Assembly: GCA_038093515.1 (NCBI GenBank) | Contig: JBBPSI010000306.1 | Location: 1-25,997, forward strand | DNA: 25,997 bases | Direction of reading: 5' to 3' | Source of the DNA: Butyriboletus loyo | Lineage: Eukaryota > Basidiomycota > Agaricomycetes > Boletales > Boletaceae | Shown here: positions 10,503 through 18,806 of the stretch, in pieces | Layout of the letters: the number at the start of each line of letters is the position of its first letter | Position numbering within the stretch: the stretch's first letter is position 1 | Position numbers and translations under genes: made by a program | The notes under the pieces: generated by a model | Seen by the model: the letters and a program-made list of their open reading frames with translations, nothing else | What the model was told of the DNA's origin: nothing | Database searches by the model: none

Positions 10503-10930
10503 TGTTATGGTAGTGGTCTACTTTTTCTCTCCATTACTGTTGGGACTACTGTTTTCTCCTAGCATTCTGCTAGTTCCCTTTGAATGGTATAAACCATTCT
10601 AGCTTAGTCATCACTTCCCGTGCACGGACACCATTTCCTTCATACTCCAGAAGTATCTAGAGTATTCCGTCCTCTTTTGTCTTTACAACTCATACGATCC
10701 GATCGGGACATGGTCTGTGTGCAGACCATAGTAGTATATAAAACCTACCTCTGTACAGTAGCACCCCATCTAGTTCTACGCAGTTCACTGCTAGCAATTA
10801 GTTTCCACTCCAGACTCTTAGTGTGCGCACTAAGACATAGTCTGAGACCCATCTGAGAATCGTCTCAAGAGTCCTGCGGCTACTCCAGAGTGCCACCTCA
10901 AAGTTCTAGTTGTTAGCGCCCAGCATAACA
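10503..10930 (+). repeat. LTR B, family A (428 bp), right end of the tandem
   Basis: It begins TGTTATGG directly after a purine tract (10490-10499) and ends CAGCATAACA. TATATAAA is at 10735-10742, the GGTCTG/CAGACC palindrome at 10712-10727 and the long hairpin at 10811-10844. It sits immediately against an antisense Ty3 fragment, which is the likely insertion target. The 5 bases after it, GGAAC, should be one half of a target duplication whose partner lies outside the window. Confidence 0.92.
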
Positions 10931-11470
10931 GGAACTTGATGTCGTAATCCTGTAGATACATCATCCATCTGGCCTGTCGTCATGACAGCTTGTTCAGCTG
11001 ATGGAAGTACATCAGATTCTTATGGTTGGTTAGTATCGTTACGGGATGACCAGTCCCCCTTAGGTAGTGATGCCATTCTTTGAGGGCGTGGATGACAGCC
11101 AGAAGTTCCCTGTCATATATGTTGTAGTTACGCTCTGCTGGGGAGAGCGTTTTCGAGAGATAGGCACATGGGTGAAGATTGCGATTGCCGTCATTTTGCA
11201 TCAGTACCGCTCCCATTGCTGTGAGAGAAGCATCTGTCATGACCTTAAACTCCTTGGTAGTGTCTGGCATCGCCAGGACAGGCTGCTGTAGGAAGATCTC
11301 CTTGATCTTCAGAAAAGTGTTTTCGTGTTCAGGGGTCCATTCCCATTTCGTGGTTTTCTTCGTCAGATCATGAAGAGGCCGAGATATCACTGAGAAATTT
11401 GCTATAAAGTGGCGATAGAAGTTGCAAAATCCGATAAACGATCAGACTCCTTTGACTGAGGTTGGTGATA
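10931..11470 (-). pseudogene. Ty3 pol fragment (RT end and RNase H), antisense
   Basis: Read on the minus strand from about 11470, it gives the RT thumb (PTSVKGV, stop, [13 protein letters not shown]), then RPLHDLTKK and RNase H motifs (MTDASLTAMGAVLM, YDRELLA, LTNHKN). It continues through a TGA to QARWMMYLQDYD at the LTR B boundary. The protein is related to family A pol but is a distinct copy. Both in-frame stops are TGA. The RNase H Asp in LTDHKN is Asn here. The piece is cut at one end by LTR B and at the other, near 11465-11478, by an unrelated Ty3 piece. Confidence 0.85.
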
Positions 11471-11477
11471 CTGTAAC

Positions 11478-11894
11478 AATCTTGAATCAATAGAAGCAAA
11501 AATCCTCAAGGCTCAATTCAACTCAGTCAAGCAGTTCAAAGCCTTAATCAAGAACCAAATCTGGGATTATGACTTCCACCCCAGAACTCTAGTACTCATC
11601 TGGAATACCCATGTCAAGAAGGAGTTGAACCACAAAACAAAGCCAAGATACTTAGGACCAATGGTCATTCTTTGCAGGATGACTGGCAGTCCGTATATCC
11701 TGGCAGAGTTGGATGGGTCAATTTCAAGACTGCATTATGCAGCATTCTGATTACTCCCTTATCATCCGAGAACTACCCTCTTACCATTGGTTATAGGGGT
11801 ATTCAACCAACACACTGATGATCTCACCCCTCAAGAAGAAATAGAGGATGGTAAGCTGGTAGAAGATGAACCAGCTTGTCTTGACCTCAAATAA
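11478..11894 (+). pseudogene. Ty3 integrase C-terminal fragment, third Ty3 lineage
   Basis: An open frame of 139 codons interrupted only by a TGA at 11748-11750. It reads FNSVKQFKALIKNQIWDYDF, then KTKPRYLGPMVI, SPYILAELDGSISRLHYAAF, and ends in an acidic tail. This matches the C-terminal beta-barrel region found after the integrase core in other basidiomycete Ty3 elements. It has no chromodomain and differs from families A and B. No LTR or other part of this element was found next to it. Confidence 0.7.
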
Positions 11895-12177
11895 CCATGT
11901 TCTGTGAATCCATTCCACCCTGGGATTTGTCTGGAGATCTGTTTAACCCTGGGATTCATTCATTTCTCTCTTACATCCCCTCATGCTTTGATGGGAAAGA
12001 AACTAAACAAACCAGAACTATGATCTAACCACTCAAATAAAAACCAAAGACAAAAAGATAAAAGATAAAAATAAATACATGATAAAAAACTGAAACAATC
12101 TATATGATATGCTCCATTACTTCCATCTCTAAAGGTGCTACTAATATTTGAATTGTGCATCTTGCAAGACAAATACA
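11895..12177. other. AT-rich spacer without a recognisable gene
   Basis: About 280 bases between the Ty3 fragment and the Tc1 element. There is an A-rich stretch near 12030-12090 but no coding frame, RNA gene or LTR end that I can support. It may be the tail of the Ty3 fragment or diverged copia sequence. Confidence 0.4.
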
Positions 12178-12179
12178 TA

Positions 12180-12371
12180 CAGTGGCTCAAAAAACTGTCT
12201 GCATGTTTGCATGTTTTACATTAAATATCGCTGAACACAATAACCCCTGATTCTAACCCTAGGCAGTGGGTGTATGAAATATGGCACCCGCTCCTGGCCT
12301 TCTGTTGGTCCAGGTATCAGATAATATGGATAGGATTTGATGGAATGTCAGCTATTTTAAAATGACAGGTC
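12180..12371 (+). repeat. Tc1 left terminal inverted repeat
   Basis: It aligns along its length with the reverse complement of 14053-14230. Inside its outer part is an 18-base segment (12188-12205, from CAAAAAACTG to CTGCATG) whose perfect reverse complement lies at 12371-12388, at the inner edge of the repeat. The right end lacks both segments. Confidence 0.88.
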
Positions 12372-12537
12372 ATGCAGACAGTTTTTTGACTTTAAGTTTT
12401 GATCACATATATTAGACCTTAGATGCTGTAATATCATTACATACATCCATAAAGGGTCCTATTATGTCACCTTTATGTAACTGAGTGTCAGCTAACATAT
12501 ATAAACCCCATCCTCTGTTTATTTTCTCACCATCACC

Positions 12538-14037
12538 ATGAAATCCATTTCCACCTCACTAAGACAAAATATTATCTCTCTCTCCTCTCTTGGCCTTTCA
12601 ACTAGGAAGATTGCCTCCCAGACTGGCCTAGGGAAGTCTACTGTGGCTAGAGTACCCCAAGAGATCCAACCTGACAAGGAGAAGCTTCATGCTGGCCATC
12701 CTTCTAATGTGCTATAGTCCAGCAAATCATTACTGGCAAGGCCAAAAATGCAGTCCAGGCTACAAATTTCATCAATTACATCATTGAACCTCCAATACCC
12801 TCACATACAGTGAGAAAAGACCTCAAGGAGGCTGCATTTGATGGCTGTGATAAAGAAGAAGAAATGTCATCTTCCAATCAGCCCTAGAAAAAGATGATTT
12901 GCCCCTGCTCTCAAGTATCAATAAGGACTGGAAGAGGATTATTTGGTCAGATGAGACCAAAATAAATAGAATTGGGTCAGATGGATGGGAGTGTATGTGT
13001 GGAAAAAGAAGAGAGAGGGCCTAACCGCCAGAGAGATTAAAGGTACAGTCAAGTTTAGAGCAAGTTTCCTAATGGTATAGGGTTCAATGTAGTGGGTGCT
13101 TTAAGTGAGGTTGAGGGGAGGATGGATGTGTAACAAAAGCAACAGCCAGTCGAATGCTAGGCTGGATACTCTGTCACAGGTGGTTCCACCACTGTTGCAG
13201 CTCTACACAAAGAACTGGTGAGTATAGGACAAGGAGCTTCAATCTTAATCCTCAACTGTTGCCAGCAAATAGACAAGTGGTTAAAGCTAGGGAATCCTAG
13301 CCAAAACCACAAGCCTTTTATATTACAAGGGAACACACACAGACCAAGCAGTGTGTGAGACTAATTACTATACAAGTACATACGAGAAGAAGCATAGGGT
13401 TGACGGAGATTAAATAGAAGTCGACAGTGATCAAAAAGAAGAGAATTAAATGGAGATTAAATACATAAGGCATGACATCATAGAGTCTGGGCCAGTCTGG
13501 ACTATGATGTCATATGCTTAGTCAGCCTATGGTCACATGTATAATCCCACAATCATGTGCGCTAAGTCATGTGACCTTTGAAAGAGAAATGGTGAAGTCC
13601 AAACGTGAAAGTCTTGTTATAAGATATTCAATTATAACAGGATGGTGAACAGTATGTGTAAATTCTAGAGGAAGAATTGCTATAACACATGGAGAAATCT
13701 GGAATTTCTTAACATGATATCATTTTTCAGCAGAATAATGATCCCAAACATACCTCCAAAAGAGCCCAGAATTGGTTTGAGGAGCAAGAAATCAAGCTTC
13801 TGGATTGGCCTGCACAATCTCCAGACATCAACCCCATTGAACATACTTGGAATCACCTCAAACAATGTCTCTCAGCTTATATATAATAGTGCTCCTACAG
13901 GGGTTCATCAATTATGGGAAAGGGTGGTGGTAGAGTGGGGGAATATTTCTGTGGAACAGTGTCACAAATGGATAGAAAGCATGCCTAGAAGAGTTGAAGC
14001 AGTTATCAAGGCCAAAGGAGCTCATACCAAATACTAG
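12538..14037 (+). pseudogene. Tc1/mariner transposase (DD34E type), split by a solo LTR
   Basis: The ATG at 12538 opens 59 codons with the N-terminal helix-turn-helix (LSTRKIASQTGLGKSTVARV) before a TAG at 12715. Later frames give KNAVQATNFINYIIEPP, then KDWKRIIWSDETKIN with the first catalytic Asp (codon 12950-12952). A reverse solo LTR at 13129-13639 cuts the gene. After it come HTSKRAQNWFEEQEIKLLDW and PAQSPDINPIEHTW with the catalytic Glu, then a frameshift in a TA run near 13876-13888, and the C terminus (IESMPRRVEAVIKAKGAHTK) to a TAG at 14035. The second catalytic Asp, expected in QQDNDPKH, is Asn (AAT at 13734-13736). The gene is dead by stops, frameshifts, insertion and active-site loss. 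Confidence 0.9.
13129..13639 (-). repeat. Solo LTR, family B, reverse orientation, inside Tc1
   Basis: On the minus strand it matches the family B LTR along its length, including the CATATGACRTCATAG and CATGTGACCA segments and the TGGTCTGTG promoter motif. It has TGTAACA/TATAACA ends and a perfect 5-bp target duplication GGATG (13124-13128 and 13640-13644). It resembles the 24671-25178 copy more than the LTRs of the full element at its U5 end, so it belongs to a subfamily. It cuts the transposase gene. Confidence 0.93.
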
Positions 14038-14052
14038 ATAGTTGGATTTTTG

Positions 14053-14230
14053 GACCTGTCATTTTTAAAATAGCTGACATTCCATCAAACCTTATCCATA
14101 TTACCTGATCCCTGGGCCAAGAGAGGGCCAAGAGCAGGTACCTTATTTCATACACCCACCACCTAGGATTAGGATCAGGGGTTATTGCATTGAGTGATAT
14201 TTAATGTAAAACATGCAAATTGAGCCACTG
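14053..14230 (-). repeat. Tc1 right terminal inverted repeat
   Basis: This is the reverse complement of the left repeat from GACAGGTC to the terminal CAGTGG, shorter by the missing outer segment. It ends at the TA target duplication. Confidence 0.88.
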
Positions 14231-14232
14231 TA

Positions 14233-14851
14233 TATGGTGACAATTGTCATCTGGTTGATCAGGAAAGGGATATTGCACATGCTTCATGTTGGGATGACAT
14301 CAATGGAATTCCTGGACCTTCCAGACACATCCCTAATCAGGAACAGCTCGGAAATGACCTTGAACCAGAACCAGCAATGCCAGGTAATCTTCCCAGCACA
14401 CCTGATGCCCTGATCATCCCAAACCCTATGTCACCCAAGTTATCAGAAGATGATGTTGAACAGTTATGCTGTGAAGGGGGAACTGATTTGATGGCATTTT
14501 TGATGTTGAAGGCAGTTAACCATTAGCTCAATACTGCAGAATTGAAGCCACACCACAATTGGACATTTAGAGATATTAAGATGCTGCCTGCTACAGCACA
14601 AGAGGAATGGAAAGTTGCTTGTCAATGCAGGCCAGATATGCTCAAGGAGTGAAAAGTCTTTGAACTGGTTGATCCACCTAAAGGGCAGAAAGTTATTTCT
14701 AACCATTGGGTTTTTGATGTCAAATCTGATGGTCATAAATATGCACATTTAGTTGCAAAAGGATTTTTCCAAATAGAAGGTGTTGATTTTGATCACATCT
14801 TCTCACCAGTAGTTTGCTTTGAGATCGTGTGCTTAATGCTTGCACTCTCAG
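14233..14851 (+). pseudogene. Ty1/copia pol, part 1: integrase-RT linker and RT start
   Basis: The frame beginning GGT GAC AAT reads an acidic, Pro-rich linker of the sort between copia integrase and RT, broken by a TAG in NH-stop-LN near 14524. It then gives the start of copia-type RT: AQEEWKVA, a TGA, KVFELVDPPKGQKVISNHWV and FSPVVCFEIVCLMLALS. This is the RVT_2 type of RT, clearly unlike the Ty3 RTs nearby. It is cut after LMLALS by a solo LTR and resumes at 15281. No gag, protease or integrase core of this element is present upstream, so its 5' half is missing. Confidence 0.88.
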
Positions 14852-15280
14852 TGTTACGGTAGTGGTATACTTTTTCTTCCCACTACCACTTGGACTACTA
14901 CATTCTCCTAGCCTTCTGCTAGTTCCCTTTGAATGGTACGAGCCGTTCTAGCTTAGTCATCATTTCTCATGCATGGACACCATTTCCTCCATACTCCAGA
15001 AGTCTCTAGAGTATTCCGTCCTCTTTCGTCTTTATGACTCACATGACCCGATTGGGCCATGGTCTGTGTGCAGACCTTCATAGTATATAAACCCTACCTC
15101 TGTAACAGTAGCACCCCATCTAGTTCTACGCAGTCCACTGCTAGCAATTAGTTTCCACTCCAGACTCTTAGTGTGCACACTAAGACATAGTCTGAGACCC
15201 AGCTTAGAAATACTTCGCGAGTCCTGCAGCTATTCCAGAGTGCTGCCTCAGAGTCCTAGTTGTTAGCACCCAGCATAACA
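14852..15280 (+). repeat. Solo LTR, family A, inside copia RT
   Basis: It begins TGTTACGG and ends CAGCATAACA, 429 bp, closest to LTR B. A perfect target duplication CTCAG flanks it (14847-14851 and 15281-15285). It contains TATATAAA at 15084-15091 and the conserved hairpin at 15161-15194. It interrupts the copia RT between the LMLALS and NWHIEALN segments. Confidence 0.95.
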
Positions 15281-16185
15281 CTCAGCAATTTTCAACTGGC
15301 ATATTGAAGCACTCAATGTTTGATCCACTTACCTTTATGGCAAGTTGGATGAAGAGATTTACATGAAGCAACCTGAAGGCTTCTCTGTTCCTGGAAAAGA
15401 GCACAAAGTGCTTTACTGCATGCCCTATATGGGCTTAAACAGGCTAGATTATCTTGGTGGGAGACCTTCAATGAGTCCATGAAAGATCTTGAATTTGAAC
15501 ATCTGAAATCCAATGCCAGTATCTTCCTTTATCAGAAGAAAGGCACTACAATGGTAGTTGCTGTTGTCTATGTAGATGATTTCCTCTTCTGTGGTCCTAA
15601 CAAGGTTATAATTGATGAGATCAAGGGTGCTTTCAGGTGCTGATGTGAATGCAGAGACTTAGGTTCTGCAAAGGAATTCTTGCATATGAGAGAGAATCCG
15701 CTGGAATGGCAGCATGATCTTAATAGATCAATGCACCTATTTAGAAAAAATCCTAGAGTGCTTCAGAATGCAGAATGCAGAATGCAGAATGCCTGAGTTG
15801 CATCAACTCCTCTTCCACAGGGTTATTACCCATTATCTCACAATGGCACAGTAGACCCAGAATTGTGATCACCATTCCAATAGGTGATCAGATCCCTACT
15901 GTATATTATGCTTGGGACTTGTCCTGATGTTGCCTATGTTGTTACAGCACTGTCTTATCATGCAGTGAACCCCACTTCAGAACACCTTGATAAGGCATTA
16001 TATATTTGCTGAAATCTACTTGAGACATGATATTATTTCCTTGTATATGATGGTAGTTTGCAATCAGGGTTGATTGCCTACACCAATTCAGATTGGGCTT
16101 CCAATCCCAACTTGCATTGCTCTCAGACTGGCTGGTTTATCAAACTAGTGAACTACATCTTCAGTTGGCAATCTAGGCAACAAAG
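15281..16185 (+). pseudogene. Ty1/copia pol, part 2: RT and RNase H start
   Basis: Reading resumes with NWHIEALNV, TYLYGKLDEEIYMKQPEGF and the catalytic YVDD at 15569-15580. It continues to the RT-RNase H connection (LDKALYIC) and the RNase H start (GLIAYTNSDWASNP, SWQSRQQ). Several frameshifts and stops are present, for example in the ALHALYGLKQA region near 15420 and at 16010-16022. Four tandem copies of a 7-base unit lie at 15764-15791. The gene is cut at the CAAAG target by the full family B element and resumes at 23569. Confidence 0.9.
15764..15791 (+). repeat. Tandem 7-base repeat (CAGAATG x4) in copia RT
   Basis: Four exact head-to-tail units. The three extra units add 21 bases (7 codons), so the downstream RT frame is kept and the residues MQNA appear twice. 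Confidence 0.9.
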
Positions 16186-16680
16186 TGTTATAATCGTATC
16201 TCCTATAACAAAACTTTGCGTTCGGACTTCATCATATTTATCTTTCAAAGGTCACATGACTCAATGCATGTGATCGTGGGATTATACATGTGACCACAGG
16301 CTGACTAAGCATATGACGTCATGGTCCAGACTGGCCCAGACTCTATGACATCACGCCTCATGTATTTAATCTCCATTTACTTCTCTTCTTTTTGATCACC
16401 GTCGACTTCTATTTTAATCTCCGTCAACCCTGACTTCTTCTTGTATATACATGTATAGTAACTAATCTCATGCACTGCTTGGTCTGTGCACGTTTCCCTG
16501 TAATATATAAAGGCTCATGGTTTGGGCTAGGATTCCCTAGCTTTAACCACTTGTCTTATTCGCTGGCAACAGTTGAGAGATTAAGGCTAGGAGCTATCCT
16601 CATTACCTTGCCAGTTACTTGTGTATAACTGCGATAGTCGCGGAACCCTGTGTGCTCTGATAACTCACGTTGTCATAACA
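16186..16680 (+). repeat. 5' LTR of the family B element (495 bp)
   Basis: It begins TGTTATAATC and ends GTCATAACA. It holds a GGTCACATG/CATGTGACC inverted repeat (about 16247-16294), a TGACGTCA site at 16314-16321, a related TGACATCA at 16346-16353, the TGGTCTGTGCAC motif at 16479-16490 and a TATATAAAG box at 16504-16512. The TGACGTCA type of site is bound by bZIP (CREB/ATF) factors in fungi; that it works here is inference. Confidence 0.95.
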
Positions 16681-17307
16681 CTTGGTTAAAGCTTCTAATA
16701 CACACCCGGTTCCCAGGGCAGGGATAGACTTGTCTCCTTGCACATACCAGTACGCTACCACTTGAAGGGGCAGCTTTTCCGCTTAGGAAACCATACCTGG
16801 TATCCAGGGTTAAGGATCGTTATTGGGCATTCGCCAGTTTTCAATTTCGTTTCACCCCCGCACCTTTAGGGGAGCTCCTTGGAAGAGCAGTCCTTGTGTC
16901 TCGTAGTAGCACCTGTACCTTCATTCTCAGACACTCCCTTTGGAGTTGTTAGTCCACATCAGGGTCATGCCTGATTTGCAAAGTGCAGCTTAGGGACCCC
17001 CAAATCCCTTTGACTGAGCAATTCTCATTGTAGTCCCTGTGGTAACATGGGAGGTAGAAGAAAAACCCCTTCTCAATATTTGTCAACTACTCATAGTCAG
17101 AACTTTACCCATTTCGGTTCATTACTGGACCAAGCTTCATTGGAGATATTACCTCTGGTCGAAAAAATATTTCTTTCGTCCTACTTGCTGTAGGGTTCCC
17201 CAGAGTTCCTTTGGAAGATAGGGGACAGTAAGGAAATCTACATCTCGTAGCTTTTCATTCTTTGCCGAAGAAAACTGGTTTTTGCCAAAGAAAATCAAAT
17301 CTTGCTG
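16681..17307 (+). other. Leader of the family B element
   Basis: About 630 bases between the LTR and the first plausible coding frame. The sequence right after the LTR (CTTGGTTAAAGC) contains TGG as expected for a tRNA primer site, but I could not match a specific tRNA. Short frames here look like chance. Confidence 0.5.
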
Positions 17308-17550
17308 ATGAACTACTTTGGAGTTTTTGTCTTTACCACAATCACCGCCTATATCATCTTTGTCACCACTCTCGTAATCGCCCTTAAAGTTTTCAATACA
17401 ATCATAGCAAAACAAACTCAACCTTACACAATCACCCTATCCTTTAACCACAACAAGTTCACTGCCAAACTCTCATTCCCTACCGTACAGCACCCGCAAG
17501 GCGGCGGTGAACTTTCTGATCACGAGTGGGATCAACACACTTGGAATTAA
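17308..17550 (+). CDS. Short hydrophobic ORF upstream of, and in frame with, gag
   Basis: The ATG at 17308 opens 80 codons ending in TAA at 17548-17550. Residues 4-30 form one strongly hydrophobic segment (GVFVFTTITAYIIFVTTLVI and on), followed by a soluble tail with GGGELSDHEWD. The frame is the same as that of the gag ATG at 17605, and the bases between them read SETSDDFPIDEEKR with no other stop. The TAA could be a mutated CAA, in which case gag once began here with an N-terminal membrane anchor. Otherwise it is a separate small membrane protein or a chance upstream ORF. I do not recognise it. Confidence 0.45.
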   Translation: MNYFGVFVFTTITAYIIFVTTLVIALKVFNTIIAKQTQPYTITLSFNHNKFTAKLSFPTVQHPQGGGELSDHEWDQHTWN

Positions 17551-17604
17551 ATCAAACTGGGTTCAGAAACCTCTGACGACTTTCCTATCGACGAGGAAAA
17601 AAGA

Positions 17605-18806
17605 ATGTCTGACCCGGGTCCATCACACAATCCTACTGACAATGTCCCACCCCTGCCTACGACGATCAAACCTTGCACACCCTCTTCGCACAGTGGCTGG
17701 AAAAATATCAGCAAGGAGGAATTTCAAAGAAAGTTGCTGACCCAGGAGAATGGGACGGCAACCGGGAAAAGTTCCACCACTGGTGGACTTCCCTCAAAGT
17801 CTGGATCTCCATTAACACATGGAAGACCGACAAACTCTGCACTGTGGCTGTGCTTAGCCGCATTAAGGGAAAAGGCCAAGACTTTTCCCAAATCCTCCTA
17901 GAAGACTACGTTACCGACGAGGAATCTTACATCAACCCTGCAAATAAATCTAGGGGAAAAAGAGCAGATCTGGCATGGCCCGATTGCGACGTCCTCCAGG
18001 ATGCCATATGGAGCCACTTCCAGATAGATGTCTTGGCACACCAGGTGTTAATCAAATTAACGGCCCTTACCCAGGGTCAACAACAAATCGATGGATTCCT
18101 CGAGAGATTCAAGGTCCTTTATCATCAGTCGGAGTGCAAGCGGAAACATGCTCTTGAACTCCTCAAGTGTGCTGTAAAGTACGAAATATACAAGCAGGTC
18201 TGCTTGTCCATTGATGAAGAAACATTAGCGGATTTCTCCCTCCTTACAGAGGAAATATGAAGGATGGGCCAAGTGTTCGAGCAGATGCAGGCTGAAAGAG
18301 GAAATGGCCAAACCTGACAATAGCGGCCTTATTCCCAACAGCCACAAAGGAGTTATCTGGCCCCTAAAGGACCTCCTCCCAGCTATACTGCTGTTGGGAC
18401 TCAACCAGGGCATGGCGCCCCGATGGATCTTAGCGCCCAGCAATCAGGTCCCGAAACCAGGACTTGTTTTGGCTGTGGTAACATCAGGCATATGCACCCC
18501 AATTGTCCCCAGAACCCTAACCGTCAGGACAAAGCCAGTTCCAACGCTCGCCCGAAAGTACGGCAGCAATGGATCCAACAAGCCGACAGGACTTATGTAC
18601 AGGGATGGGTTCCAGTCAACTCTGCGGAGGTAACCCCTCCGAACAATTATCAGTCAAGGCCTTTACTGGCACCACCTGCAGTTGGAGCACTGCAACAAGG
18701 AGAAACCTCCCAGCGCGCCGCGTACATGGGAGAAGACGCAAGAGCTTACTGGGCAGACTTGTTCGCTTGTGAAGCAAAGGAAAAGGCCACAAGGTCTTTA
18801 AAATAA
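17605..18806 (+). pseudogene. gag: Ty3 gag, family B
   Basis: The ATG at 17605 gives MSDPGPSHNPTDNVPPLP, then the frame shifts by one near 17660 into the main body (QTLHTLFAQWLEKYQQGG, FHHWWTSLKVWI, ELLKCAVKYEIYKQVC), a Ty3 capsid-like region. A TGA at 18258 and a TGA and TAG near 18315 break it before the hinge PMDLSA. The zinc knuckle is at 18465-18506 (CFGCGNIRHMHPNC), spaced CX2CX4HX4C, but with Arg where Gly usually precedes His. Gag ends with TAA at 18804-18806, directly after a slippery heptamer, and pol lies in the -1 frame. The TAG is one of the few non-TGA stops in the window. Confidence 0.88.
18797..18803 (+). promoter_or_regulatory. Programmed -1 frameshift site (T TTA AAA) at gag stop
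   Basis: In the gag frame the codons read TCT TTA AAA TAA, so the heptamer T TTA AAA fits X XXY YYZ exactly and ends at the gag stop. Slipping back one base enters the pol frame, which is open across the stop (ATA AAG AAG TCA). A weak stem, CTTAG (18815-18819) with CTAAG (18831-18835), starts 11 nt downstream. The heptamer class is well known for gag-pol frameshifting in retroelements; its use here is inferred. Confidence 0.72.

Larger units (their letters stand above)
1..10930 (+). mobile_element. Tandem Ty3/gypsy array, family A (two internal regions sharing one LTR)
   Basis: The order is: pol 3' part and third ORF of copy 1, LTR A, leader, gag, pol and third ORF of copy 2, LTR B. Both internal regions end in the same purine tract just before a TGTTATGG LTR start. 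LTR A is therefore both the 3' LTR of copy 1 and the 5' LTR of copy 2. The 5 bases before LTR A (GGTAA) do not match the 5 bases after LTR B (GGAAC), so copy 2 is not a simple independent insertion. I infer a tandem made by LTR-LTR recombination, with the true 5' LTR left of the window. The two internal regions and the two LTRs are clearly diverged, and both pol genes are broken. Confidence 0.85.
12180..14230 (+). mobile_element. Tc1/mariner DNA transposon, broken by a solo LTR
   Basis: The ends are CAGTGGCTCA and its complement TGAGCCACTG, each flanked by the TA target (12178-12179 and 14231-14232). The terminal inverted repeats are long: left 12180-12371, right 14053-14230. The right one lacks about 16 bases near its outer end. 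Without the 511-bp LTR insertion and its extra target copy, the element is about 1.5 kb, normal for Tc1. It holds one decayed DD34E transposase gene. The downstream flank is copia sequence, so it probably jumped into the copia element; the upstream flank could not be recognised as copia. Confidence 0.93.

Noticed and set aside
11471..11478. CTGTAACA as an LTR end between two Ty3 fragments
   Set aside because: No LTR-like sequence, TATA box or duplication is found on either side.
14213..14410. ORF at the Tc1 to copia boundary as a gene
   Set aside because: It starts inside the Tc1 end; another frame gives the expected copia linker.
17039..17221. Short ORF in the family B leader
   Set aside because: No domain, no conservation evidence and no frame relation to gag.
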